This document shows positions 5,682-12,829 of a DNA stretch of 12,850 nucleotides, in pieces. The stretch spans positions 1-12,850 of the forward strand of contig PWWF01000178.1 in the NCBI GenBank assembly GCA_003561595.1. The letters run 5' to 3'. The DNA comes from Paracoccaceae bacterium. Its GTDB lineage: Bacteria > Pseudomonadota > Alphaproteobacteria > Rhodobacterales > Rhodobacteraceae. Every line of letters starts with the position of its first letter. Position 1 is the stretch's first letter. A program made the translations under genes and the position numbers. The notes under the pieces are model-generated. The model saw nothing but the letters and a program-made list of their open reading frames with translations, was not told where the DNA came from and searched no databases.

Positions 5682-6656
5682 ATGATGCGACTGAAACTTG
5701 TCCCGCAGGATACCGCGATTGATTTCTTCCGCCACTGGAAGGTGACCTTCGGCGCCTCACTCATGGCGATGGTGCTGTCGCTGTTGGTCTTTGCGATCAT
5801 GGGGCTGAATTTCGGGATCGATTTCCGGGGCGGCACCTCGATCCGGACCGAGGCGCAGGAGCCGCTGGATGTGGCCGCCTATCGCGATGCCATCGCACCG
5901 CTGGGCTTTGGCGATGTGGCGATCACCGAAGTGTTCGACCCGGCCTTTGGCCCGGATCGCAATGTGGCCAGTGTGCGCATTCAGGCGCAGGAAGGCACAG
6001 AGGCGATCACCACCGAGCAGATCAATGCGGTACGCGACGCGCTGCAGGCGGTCGATCCGACGCTGAGCTTTGCCGCGGTCGAATCGGTCGGCCCCAAAGT
6101 GTCGGGTGAGTTGATTCAGGCGGCGGTCATATCGGTGGCGCTGGCGCTGGCGGCGGTGCTGTTCTATATCTGGCTGCGCTTTGAATGGCAGTTTTCCGTG
6201 GGCGCGGTGGCCGCACTTGTCCATGACGTTGTGCTGACCATCGGGATTTTCAGTATCCTGCAGATCCGTTTCGATCTGGCGATCATCGCGGCTCTGCTGA
6301 CGATTGTCGGCTATTCACTGAACGATACAGTGGTCGTGTTCGACCGTGTGCGCGAGAACCTGATCAAATACAAGAAACGGCCGCTGAAAGAGGTGCTGAC
6401 ACTGTCGATCAACGAGACGCTGTCGCGCACGGTCATGACCTCTGTCACCACCTTGCTGGCGCTTCTGTCGCTGTTCATTCTGGGCGGCGATGTGATCCGC
6501 GGCTTTGTCTTTGCCATGATCTGGGGCGTGATCGTGGGGACCTATTCCTCGGTCTTTGTGGCCTCGGCCATGATGCTGCAACTGGGGGTCAAGCGCGACT
6601 GGTCCAAGAATTCGGGCGACACGGCGGGCACGCAATTCGGCGTGAAGGAGGGCTGA
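5682..6656 (+). CDS. secF: Protein translocase subunit SecF
   Basis: A 324-residue partner of SecD with six expected membrane helices. An N-terminal helix (about 20-42) leads into GIDFRGGTSIR at 45-55, the conserved start of the periplasmic domain. The C-terminal bundle contains YSLNDTVVVFDRVREN at 211-226, the SecF counterpart of the SecD motif, with the conserved aspartates. Length matches the family. AGGGG (5672-5676) precedes tandem start codons ATGATG at 5682 and 5685; I use the first, and the second would shorten the protein by one residue. The stop is separated by one base from the next start, whose ribosome binding site lies inside the secF 3' end. Confidence 0.97.
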   Translation: MMRLKLVPQDTAIDFFRHWKVTFGASLMAMVLSLLVFAIMGLNFGIDFRGGTSIRTEAQEPLDVAAYRDAIAPLGFGDVAITEVFDPAFGPDRNVASVRIQAQEGTEAITTEQINAVRDALQAVDPTLSFAAVESVGPKVSGELIQAAVISVALALAAVLFYIWLRFEWQFSVGAVAALVHDVVLTIGIFSILQIRFDLAIIAALLTIVGYSLNDTVVVFDRVRENLIKYKKRPLKEVLTLSINETLSRTVMTSVTTLLALLSLFILGGDVIRGFVFAMIWGVIVGTYSSVFVASAMMLQLGVKRDWSKNSGDTAGTQFGVKEG

Positions 6657-6657
6657 G

Positions 6658-7014
6658 ATGCGCCTGAACGAGATCGAATTCGGCGCTGCACAACCGGTCG
6701 AGGGGTATGGGCCGGATTTCTTTCGCGTGGGCGGCGAACAGCATACGGGCCCGCTGCTGATCTGGGCCGGGGGCGTGCATGGCTGGGGCGGGGATGATGA
6801 TGCCGATGCCCTGCTCGCGCTGGCCGGGCAGGTCGATGTCATTCTGATCGGCACGGGGGGCGTGATTGCGCATATCCCGAAGGATTTGCGCCGCGCCCTG
6901 GAAGAGACTGGCCTCGGGGTCGAGAACATGGACAGCCCGGCGGCCTGCCGTACCTATAATGTGCTGCTTTCGGAACAGCGGCGCGTCGCGCTGGCGGTTC
7001 TGCCTGTGGGCTGA
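6658..7014 (+). CDS. Mth938-like domain protein (NDUFAF3-related)
   Basis: A 118-residue soluble protein of the Mth938/DUF498 fold, the family that includes mitochondrial complex I assembly factor NDUFAF3. Recognisable features are the opening of the type I-x-F-G (NEIEFG), GYGPDFFRVGG, the central strand-turn VILIGTGG (typically near residue 62-69), and the later MDSPAACRTYNVLLSEQRRVALAVLP, where the invariant A-x-R-T-Y-N-x-L pattern is clear. A strong AAGGAGGG at 6645-6652 lies in the end of secF, five bases before the ATG, and only one base separates the two genes. The genome context suggests work at the membrane with the Sec insertion machinery. The biochemical activity of the family in bacteria is not established. 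Confidence 0.9.
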   Translation: MRLNEIEFGAAQPVEGYGPDFFRVGGEQHTGPLLIWAGGVHGWGGDDDADALLALAGQVDVILIGTGGVIAHIPKDLRRALEETGLGVENMDSPAACRTYNVLLSEQRRVALAVLPVG

Positions 7015-7021
7015 GGGATTG

Positions 7022-7046
7022 TTTGAGTATTTTTGGCAAGATGAAG
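7022..7046. other. AT-rich conserved-looking motif after the Mth938 gene
   Basis: Seven bases after the stop codon comes a sequence whose core is GAGTATTTTTGGCAAGATG. It stands out as AT-rich in GC-rich surroundings and does not form an obvious hairpin. I have a memory-based impression that closely similar strings occur repeatedly after stop codons in Roseobacter-group genomes, which would make it a dispersed 3' motif. No second copy is in this window. Confidence 0.35.
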
Positions 7047-7081
7047 CATGAGGACTGCGCCTTGACCGCGAGGGCGTGGGG

Positions 7082-7705
7082 ATGGCGCTAGTCGCCCGAG
7101 GGCTGGCCGTGGCGCGCGGGGGCGTGCCGCTGCTGGAGGGCGTGGGTTTCGCGCTGGAGGCCGGGCAGGCGCTGGTGCTGCGCGGGCCGAACGGGTGCGG
7201 CAAGACGACATTGTTGCGCGTGATGGCCGGGTTGCAGCCTGCGTTGGCGGGGGAGGTGACAGCCCCCCCGGATGCGATTGCCTATGCCGCCCATGCTGAC
7301 GGGATCAAGGCCACCTTGAGTGTGACCGAGAATCTGCGCTTCTGGTCCGATATCTATGGCAGCGGCGGGGTCGATGCCGCGCTGGAGCGGATGAATCTGC
7401 GCGCGCTGGCCGGGCGCGCGGCGCAGAACCTGTCGGCCGGGCAGAAGCGGCGGCTGGGGCTGGCGCGGCTGCTGGTGACGGGGCGGCCCATCTGGGTGCT
7501 GGATGAACCGACCGTGTCGCTGGATGCAGACTCGGTCGCGCTGTTTGGCGAGGTGATGCGCGCGCATCTGGCAGGCGGCGGCATGGCGTTGATGGCCACG
7601 CATATCGATCTTGGCCTGCCCGAAGCGCTGGTGCTGGATCTGCGCCCCTTCAAGGCGCGCCTGCCAGAACCGGGCAGCGGCGGATTTGACGAGGCCTTCC
7701 TGTGA
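7082..7705 (+). CDS. ccmA: Heme exporter ATP-binding protein CcmA
   Basis: A 207-residue ABC ATPase that, with CcmB, CcmC and CcmD, drives release of heme-loaded CcmE during cytochrome c maturation (HelA in Rhodobacter nomenclature). Walker A is GPNGCGKTT from residue 35, the signature LSAGQKRR is at 117-124, Walker B IWVLDEPT at 137-144, and the switch histidine (ATHID) is H174. Length is normal for CcmA. The frame opens at GTG 7076, but ATG 7082 has GAGGG (7070-7074) seven bases upstream and gives the usual N-terminus, so I use it. The stop overlaps the GTG start of ccmB. It begins a run of tightly overlapping ccm genes. Confidence 0.96.
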   Translation: MALVARGLAVARGGVPLLEGVGFALEAGQALVLRGPNGCGKTTLLRVMAGLQPALAGEVTAPPDAIAYAAHADGIKATLSVTENLRFWSDIYGSGGVDAALERMNLRALAGRAAQNLSAGQKRRLGLARLLVTGRPIWVLDEPTVSLDADSVALFGEVMRAHLAGGGMALMATHIDLGLPEALVLDLRPFKARLPEPGSGGFDEAFL

Positions 7706-8358
7706 GGGCGCTTCTGATCCGCGACCTGCGGCTGGCGCTGCGGGCAGGCGGTGGCTTCGGGCTGGGGCTCGCGTTTTTCCTGATCCTTGCCGTTCTTGTG
7801 CCGCTGGGCGTGGGGCCGGAGCCGGGCACCCTGGCGCTGATCGCGCCGGGCGTGTTGTGGGTGGGCGCGCTGCTGGCCTGTCTGCTGTCGCTGGATCGTA
7901 TCTTTGCGCTGGATTTCGAGGATGGCTCGCTCGATCTGCTGGCCACGGCGCCAGTGCCGCTGGAAGCGGTGGTTGCGGTCAAGGCGCTGGCGCATTGGAT
8001 CACGACAGGGCTGCCGCTGGTGCTGGTCTCTCCGGTTCTGGGGCTGCTCTTGTTCCTGCCCGCCGAGGCTTATGGCTGGCTGATCCTGTCGCTGCTGCTG
8101 GGCACGCCTGCACTATCGGTGATCGGGGGTTTTGGCGCGGCGCTGACCGTGGGGCTGAAGCGCGGGGGGTTGCTGCTCTCGCTTCTGGTGCTGCCGCTGT
8201 ATATCCCCACACTGGTTTTCGGGGCCGAAGTGGTCAGCCGGGGCGCGCAGGGGCTGTCGGTGGGCACGCCACTGGCGCTTCTGGCCGGGATCACGATGGG
8301 GGCTGCGGCAATTCTGCCCTTTGCAGCCGCCCTTGTCTTGCGGATAAACCTTCGGTGA
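7702..8358 (+). CDS. ccmB: Heme exporter membrane protein CcmB
   Basis: A 218-residue integral membrane protein, the permease subunit paired with CcmA. It begins with the family pattern ALLIRDLRLALRAGG, then six hydrophobic segments expected for CcmB. LLSLDRIFALDFEDGSLDLL (about 60-79) is the strongly conserved cytoplasmic segment that identifies the family. The start is GTG at 7702, overlapping the ccmA stop as GTGA; no upstream ATG is in frame within a sensible distance, and this start aligns with the usual N-terminus. The overlap implies translational coupling with ccmA. ccmC follows after 51 bases in which I see no gene. Confidence 0.95.
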   Translation: MRALLIRDLRLALRAGGGFGLGLAFFLILAVLVPLGVGPEPGTLALIAPGVLWVGALLACLLSLDRIFALDFEDGSLDLLATAPVPLEAVVAVKALAHWITTGLPLVLVSPVLGLLLFLPAEAYGWLILSLLLGTPALSVIGGFGAALTVGLKRGGLLLSLLVLPLYIPTLVFGAEVVSRGAQGLSVGTPLALLAGITMGAAAILPFAAALVLRINLR

Positions 8359-8409
8359 TGGGGGCCATGTCATCTTGAGTGCAGTCAGGCGGAACGGTAG
8401 GGACATGTG

Positions 8410-9141
8410 ATGGCATCGATCTGGGAATATGCGAACCCGCTGAAATTCATGCGGACCACGGATTGGCTGTTGCCGGTTGTGGCGTGGCTGGCGGTGGTCG
8501 TGACAGCCGTGGGGCTGATCTGGGGGTTTTTCTTCACACCCGATGATTTCCGGCAGGGATCGACGGTCAAGATCATCTTTCTGCATGTGCCCTCGGCGCT
8601 GATGGCGATCAACGCCTGGATCATGATGCTGGTCGCCAGCCTGATCTGGCTGGTCCGCCGCCACCATGTCAGCGCGCTGGCGGCCAAGGCGGCAGCACCT
8701 GTGGGGCTGGTGATGACGCTGATCGGGCTGATTACCGGCGCGGTCTGGGGTCAGCCGATGTGGGGCACATGGTGGGCCTGGGACCCGCGGTTGACGAGCT
8801 TTCTGATCCTGTTCCTGTTCTATCTGGGATATCTGGCGCTCTGGGGCGCGATCGATGATCCGGACACGGCGGCTGATCTGACGGCAGTGCTGTGTCTGGT
8901 GGGATCGGTCTTTGCGCTCTTGTCACGCTATGCCGCGTTTTTCTGGAGCCAGGGGCTGCATCAGGGTGCATCGCTTTCGCTGGCGCCAGGCACGCGGGTC
9001 GATTGGGCCTACAAGGCGCCGCTTTACATCAGCATGACCGGCTTCGGGCTGATCTTTCTGGCGCTGGTGCTGGCCGGCACCCGCACTGAAATCCGCGCGC
9101 GCCGGATGAAGGCGCTGGCCGCACGCGAGAGGATGGCATGA
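8410..9141 (+). CDS. ccmC: Heme transporter/handling protein CcmC
   Basis: A 243-residue six-helix membrane protein of the heme-handling family. It presents heme in the periplasm for covalent attachment to CcmE. The tryptophan-rich WWD signature WGTWWAWDPR is at 118-127, and the flanking conserved heme-ligand histidines are H59 (in IIFLHVPSA) and H184 (in GLHQGAS). ATG 8410 is preferred over GTG 8407 immediately before it; TAGGGA at 8398-8403 gives a six-base spacing to the ATG. The gene ends in an ATGA overlap with ccmD. The length and motifs leave little doubt. Confidence 0.96.
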   Translation: MASIWEYANPLKFMRTTDWLLPVVAWLAVVVTAVGLIWGFFFTPDDFRQGSTVKIIFLHVPSALMAINAWIMMLVASLIWLVRRHHVSALAAKAAAPVGLVMTLIGLITGAVWGQPMWGTWWAWDPRLTSFLILFLFYLGYLALWGAIDDPDTAADLTAVLCLVGSVFALLSRYAAFFWSQGLHQGASLSLAPGTRVDWAYKAPLYISMTGFGLIFLALVLAGTRTEIRARRMKALAARERMA

Positions 9142-9296
9142 TGCCGGATCTGGGCGCCTATACGCTGGAAGTGTCGCTGGCCTATCTGGCCTCTCTGGGG
9201 CTGATCGGGGGGCTGGCGTTGTGGTACTGGCTGCGTGCCCGCGCGGTGCGGCGCGCATTGGATGAGTTTGAGAGCAATCGGAGCAAAGATGGGTAA
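9138..9296 (+). CDS. ccmD: Heme exporter small subunit CcmD
   Basis: A 52-residue single-pass membrane protein reading [19 protein letters not shown] at the start, then a hydrophobic helix (about 13-34) with [13 protein letters not shown], then a basic stretch [13 protein letters not shown]. This size, topology and position between ccmC and ccmG are diagnostic of CcmD (HelD), which joins the CcmABC complex and is needed to release holo-CcmE. The first ATG overlaps the ccmC stop; ATG 9141 is an equally possible start, with AGAGGA (9128-9133) seven bases upstream. The 3' end overlaps ccmG by eight bases. It is short enough to be missed by length-filtered gene calling. Confidence 0.9.
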   Translation: MMPDLGAYTLEVSLAYLASLGLIGGLALWYWLRARAVRRALDEFESNRSKDG

Positions 9297-9825
9297 GTTC
9301 AAGCCGCTGATGTTCCTGCCGCCGATCCTGTTTGTCGCGCTGGCAGCCCTGTTCTGGTACGGCAATATCCGCGAGGATCGCGATTCCCTGCCTTCGGCGC
9401 GCGAAGGGCAACCCGCGCCCGAGGTCATGCTGACGCAACTGGCCGACAAGCAGCTTTTCGACAATGACACCCTGCGCGATGGTGAGGTGAAGCTGGTCAA
9501 TTACTGGGCGTCCTGGTGCGCGCCCTGCCGGGCCGAACACCCGCTCTTGGAGGAACTGGCCGAGGAAGTGCCCGTCTATGGCGTGAATTACCGCGACCAG
9601 CCTGATCGCGCGCTGGATTTCCTGGATGAACTGGGCGATCCCTTCGCCGGGATCGGGGCCGATGCCACGGGGCGCATGGGGCTGGACTGGGGCCTCTATG
9701 GTGTGCCCGAAACCTATGTGGTGGCCGGTGACGGCACGATCATCCTGCGTTTTGCAGGCCCGATCACGCGCGATATCGTCGAAAGCCGCATTCGCCCCGC
9801 GATGGAGCGTGCGGCCGCACAATGA
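9289..9825 (+). CDS. ccmG: Thiol:disulfide interchange protein CcmG (DsbE family)
   Basis: A 178-residue membrane-anchored periplasmic thioredoxin-like protein that helps keep the apocytochrome CxxCH cysteines reduced for heme ligation (HelX in Rhodobacter). A single N-terminal helix (about 7-24) anchors it. The redox site is WCAPC with C77 and C80, in the context [16 protein letters not shown]. The cis-proline loop GVPETYVV and the GINYR-type acidic region (here [12 protein letters not shown]) are conserved in the family. The frame is open farther upstream, but ATG 9289 gives the proper anchor and has GGAG (9280-9283) five bases before it. It overlaps ccmD by eight bases and the next gene by an ATGA. 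Confidence 0.95.
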   Translation: MGKFKPLMFLPPILFVALAALFWYGNIREDRDSLPSAREGQPAPEVMLTQLADKQLFDNDTLRDGEVKLVNYWASWCAPCRAEHPLLEELAEEVPVYGVNYRDQPDRALDFLDELGDPFAGIGADATGRMGLDWGLYGVPETYVVAGDGTIILRFAGPITRDIVESRIRPAMERAAAQ

Positions 9826-10223
9826 TAACCTACGCGCAGGAGGAGAGGCTGCGCGCGCAGGATTTCGCGGAACTGCTGCGCGCATCTGGGCTGGCAGAGC
9901 GCAGACCGACAGAGCTTGCGCGGCTGGATGCGATGCTGCGCGGCGCGCAGATCGTCGTCACCGCGCGGGCGGGCGGGCAGCTTGTCGGGCTGGCGCGGTC
10001 GATCACGGATTGGGCCTATTGCCTGTATTGCTCTGATCTGTGCGTCGTGCGCAGTCATCAGGGGCAGGGGATCGGCAAGGCGCTGCTGGACCATACTGCA
10101 CAGGCCGCGCCGCAGGTCCGGACCTGTCTGCTGCTGTCAGCGCCCGATGCCGAAGGGTTTTATGACCACGCGGGCTATGCGCGCCATGCGGGCGCCTTTG
10201 TCTTTGCCCGGCGGGCGGAGTGA
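9822..10223 (+). CDS. GNAT family N-acetyltransferase
   Basis: A 133-residue acetyltransferase of the GNAT fold. The acetyl-CoA pyrophosphate-binding loop is QGQGIG at 80-85, preceded by the strand DLCVVRSHQ and followed by helix KALLDHT. The later [11 protein letters not shown] segment matches the usual motif B region. The target (small molecule, protein N-terminus or lysine) cannot be told from sequence. Its ATG overlaps the ccmG stop (ATGA), so it is probably translated with the ccm genes, although it has no known role in cytochrome maturation. It ends six bases from the end of the convergent glycosyltransferase gene, and no terminator is visible between them. Confidence 0.9.
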   Translation: MITYAQEERLRAQDFAELLRASGLAERRPTELARLDAMLRGAQIVVTARAGGQLVGLARSITDWAYCLYCSDLCVVRSHQGQGIGKALLDHTAQAAPQVRTCLLLSAPDAEGFYDHAGYARHAGAFVFARRAE

Positions 10224-10229
10224 TCGGCC

Positions 10230-12797
10230 TCAGATCGCGGCCTGTATCTGCCCCGCGCGTTCGGACCCAAGCCCTTGCAGATACCGGACCATTGCCGCGG
10301 GCGTGGTGGATAGCGGCAGGATATGCGCGTCCGGTACCTCCAGCGCGCGCAGCCGCGACTGGGGGGCACCAATGTCAAAGGTCACGATGGGCAGGCCGGT
10401 CTCTATCGCCGCACTCAGCGTGAAGGAATAGGTCTCCGGCAGGCGCGAGATCTGCAGGATCACATCCAGATCCAGCCGGGCCAGCAGATCGGGCAGGTCG
10501 TCATGCCGGTAGCGTCCTGAAACCTCGATCCCGACATCGCGCGCCAGATCATCGTCCCGTGTGAACCCGGCCACGACAAATTGCAGGTCTGTGCTCTCGG
10601 CGGTGCGCGCGCAATCAATCAGATAGCTGAAGCCCTTGATTTCCGATATCGCGCCGATCGTGCCCACGCGCAGCGGACCGTCACGGCGCTTGCGCGGCGG
10701 GCGCGCAGGCGGGATGCGCGGCGTGTCATGCGGGACGACCTGAAACGTGATCTGCGGGAAATACCGGCCAAGGCGCAGGGCGACATCAGGGTCCGGAACG
10801 ATGCACGCCTCCGCCTCTTGCAAGAGCGGCTCATGCTGGGCGCGCCACCAGTTGATATCGACTGTGCCAAAGGCGGTATGTCGTGCCTTGATGCAGTCAC
10901 GGCAACCATCCGCGTCGGGTTCGCCACAATAGACGCCGCGCTCGTCCGCCAGGTTCATGCGCGGGCAGATCACCATGTAGTCATGGATATGATAGCGCCA
11001 TGGCAGGCCCGCGTCGCGCAGCAGCCCCAACAGGTTCCCGGCCCCGAACCGCCCGAAATCGGTGCTGTGATGCAGGTCGATCCGGCTGATGCCCAGTTCG
11101 CGCCACAACGCGATGATCTCGTCGCGCTGGGTCAGGATATCGAGCGGCTGCATGTTGGGCAGATCGGGGGCCAGATGATGGCTGTGGCGCACCTGCGTGC
11201 GATGCGGCGGCGCGACCCCCATGCGAAACACCGAGATGCCCGCCGCCGTCATACGCGCGCTATCCATCCGGATCGCCTGTTCCGTGCCGCCGCCGCGCCC
11301 ATGCGAGATAACCAGCACATTCTCGGCCCCGACAAGCCGTTTCAGGCGCACCTCATCAATGCGCGCGCGATGCGCGCGCAGCGGATCGCGCCGGATGAAG
11401 CGCTGCACCTGCGCGTCGTAATCCGGATAGCGCACGCGGATGACTTCCATCGCATGGGCCACGCGCTCGGGTTTTTCGTCCTGAAACGACATGCTGCCCA
11501 GATGCCGGATCACGACATCAGGGGCGATCATGTCCAGCCAGCCGCCTTCGCGGGCGCGCTGGCAGAAATCATTCTCCTCGCCATAGCCCGTGCCGAAGGC
11601 GTCTTCATCAAAGGGCCCGATCATGTCGAGTGTCTTGCGCCGGATATACATGGCAAAGCCCACAGCGGTGGGGGCGGGCACCGGATCGGCCTCAGCATTG
11701 ACCCTGGCCGCGATCCGGTCGAGTTCCTCGGGCGTGATTTCCAGCAGATGGGGGTTGTCCGCGCAGCTATGCGGGTAGCTGCAGATCTGGCCGTTATTGG
11801 TCAGCGGCGTCAAGGTGCCGATCTGGTGATCACTCTGAGCGTGGCGGTGCAGGCGGTCCACCCAGCCCGAATAGACCTCGGTATCGGAATTCAGCAGGAT
11901 CACATCGCGATCCGGGTGCAGTGCCATGCCGCGATTCACGCTTTTGACAAAGCCAAGGTTTTCCTCGTTGCGCAACAGCGTCACATGACCGCTTTGCGCC
12001 AGCCGATCCAGCGCAACCGACAGATCAGGCTCGGGTGAGCAATCGTCGATAACCACCAGTTCAAACGCGGTTTTTTCGCGCGCCCGCAGGACATGCCACA
12101 GGCAGGACAGCGTCTCCTCGCGCGCCCGATAGACGGGGACAATCACATCAATTGCCGCGCCTCGGGCCGATTGTGGCGGCAGCGACTGGATCGCGGCCAA
12201 CAGATCGGGCGGGTAGTCCAGCGTCACCCCGGCCATGTCGCGCTGATACAGCGGTTCGTAATGCATGGGCAGCGCCCCGCGCGATTGACCATACAGCAGA
12301 TAATGCGCGAGCGCGGGCAGATCGGATTTCTGTGCATCCGGGTTTTCCTGCAGATAGCGCGCAGGGTTGAACAGATCCGATGCGGCACGATTTTCGCGCA
12401 GGCCATATCGGCTGAAATGCGTGAAAAGATCGTGCCCCTGGCTGACCACGTCACGATTGCTCCGCGCATAGATGACAGGGTCGAAAAACGGCGTGGGCGA
12501 AAGACCATGCGCCGCACCAAAGCGGATGAAATGCACAAGCGGGTTCATGCCGCGCGCGTGCCTCGGCATCTGGCGGCGATACCAGGCGGTGTTGAACACC
12601 GCGCTGGGGTCGCGCCCCTCTGCTGCGCCATGACGCAGAAAATGCCAGATCGGGTCCAGATCCCGTTCTGCAACATCAGGATACATCAGCAGGTAGAAGC
12701 GCTTGTCGAAGAGGAAGGGATTGCGCCGGATCAACAGGTGGTCGCTGCGGAGCATCCGGGTCGCGATCTGATCGAGTTTGCGGATGAGCTGTTTCAT
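10230..12797 (-). CDS. Multidomain glycosyltransferase (repeat region + GT2 + GT4-like)
   Basis: An 855-residue protein, cytoplasmic by appearance. Residues about 28-178 hold four copies of a 36-41 residue repeat of the type F(D/N)xxxY...HFxxxGxxExR. A GT2 domain follows at about 216-435, with DVIVPVYR, VVIDDCSP, the metal-site LNSDTE (302-307) and GYGEENDF (404-411). A GT-B fold GT4-like domain occupies about 493-855, starting VLVISHGRGGG, with HIHDYMVICPR, four cysteines (611, 624, 632, 635), VGTIGAISEIKGF and the donor-binding PETYSFTLSAAIETGLP. It is probably a two-activity enzyme of surface polysaccharide synthesis. ATG 12797 is chosen; TTG 12812 is possible and neither has a clear Shine-Dalgarno site, so the start is uncertain. 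Sugar specificity is unknown. Confidence 0.9.
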   Translation of the reverse strand: MKQLIRKLDQIATRMLRSDHLLIRRNPFLFDKRFYLLMYPDVAERDLDPIWHFLRHGAAEGRDPSAVFNTAWYRRQMPRHARGMNPLVHFIRFGAAHGLSPTPFFDPVIYARSNRDVVSQGHDLFTHFSRYGLRENRAASDLFNPARYLQENPDAQKSDLPALAHYLLYGQSRGALPMHYEPLYQRDMAGVTLDYPPDLLAAIQSLPPQSARGAAIDVIVPVYRAREETLSCLWHVLRAREKTAFELVVIDDCSPEPDLSVALDRLAQSGHVTLLRNEENLGFVKSVNRGMALHPDRDVILLNSDTEVYSGWVDRLHRHAQSDHQIGTLTPLTNNGQICSYPHSCADNPHLLEITPEELDRIAARVNAEADPVPAPTAVGFAMYIRRKTLDMIGPFDEDAFGTGYGEENDFCQRAREGGWLDMIAPDVVIRHLGSMSFQDEKPERVAHAMEVIRVRYPDYDAQVQRFIRRDPLRAHRARIDEVRLKRLVGAENVLVISHGRGGGTEQAIRMDSARMTAAGISVFRMGVAPPHRTQVRHSHHLAPDLPNMQPLDILTQRDEIIALWRELGISRIDLHHSTDFGRFGAGNLLGLLRDAGLPWRYHIHDYMVICPRMNLADERGVYCGEPDADGCRDCIKARHTAFGTVDINWWRAQHEPLLQEAEACIVPDPDVALRLGRYFPQITFQVVPHDTPRIPPARPPRKRRDGPLRVGTIGAISEIKGFSYLIDCARTAESTDLQFVVAGFTRDDDLARDVGIEVSGRYRHDDLPDLLARLDLDVILQISRLPETYSFTLSAAIETGLPIVTFDIGAPQSRLRALEVPDAHILPLSTTPAAMVRYLQGLGSERAGQIQAAI

Positions 12798-12829
12798 GCG
12801 ATGATGTGGCAATGGCGGAGAAGGGGCAT
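12794..12829 (-). CDS. Possible 11-codon leader ORF overlapping the glycosyltransferase start
   Basis: On the - strand AAGGAG (12840-12845) stands ten bases before an ATG that opens an 11-residue frame, MPLLRHCHIIA. Its TGA overlaps the glycosyltransferase ATG as ATGA. Because the glycosyltransferase lacks its own ribosome binding site, reinitiation from this short frame would explain its translation. The AAGGAG could instead be only the last codons of an upstream gene. The reading frame is certain; its use is speculative. Confidence 0.25.
   Translation of the reverse strand: MPLLRHCHIIA

Noticed and set aside
7062..7067. TTGACC as a ccmA promoter -35 box
   Set aside because: It is only 14 bases before the ccmA ATG, leaving no room for a -10 box and leader.
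8375..8403. TTGAGT with TAGGGA as a ccmC promoter
   Set aside because: Spacing is 17 bases but the -10 match is poor and TAGGGA is better explained as the ccmC ribosome binding site.
10581..12038. 485-codon + strand open frame inside the glycosyltransferase
   Set aside because: The - strand reading contains clear GT2 and GT4 motifs; the + strand translation has none and is a shadow.
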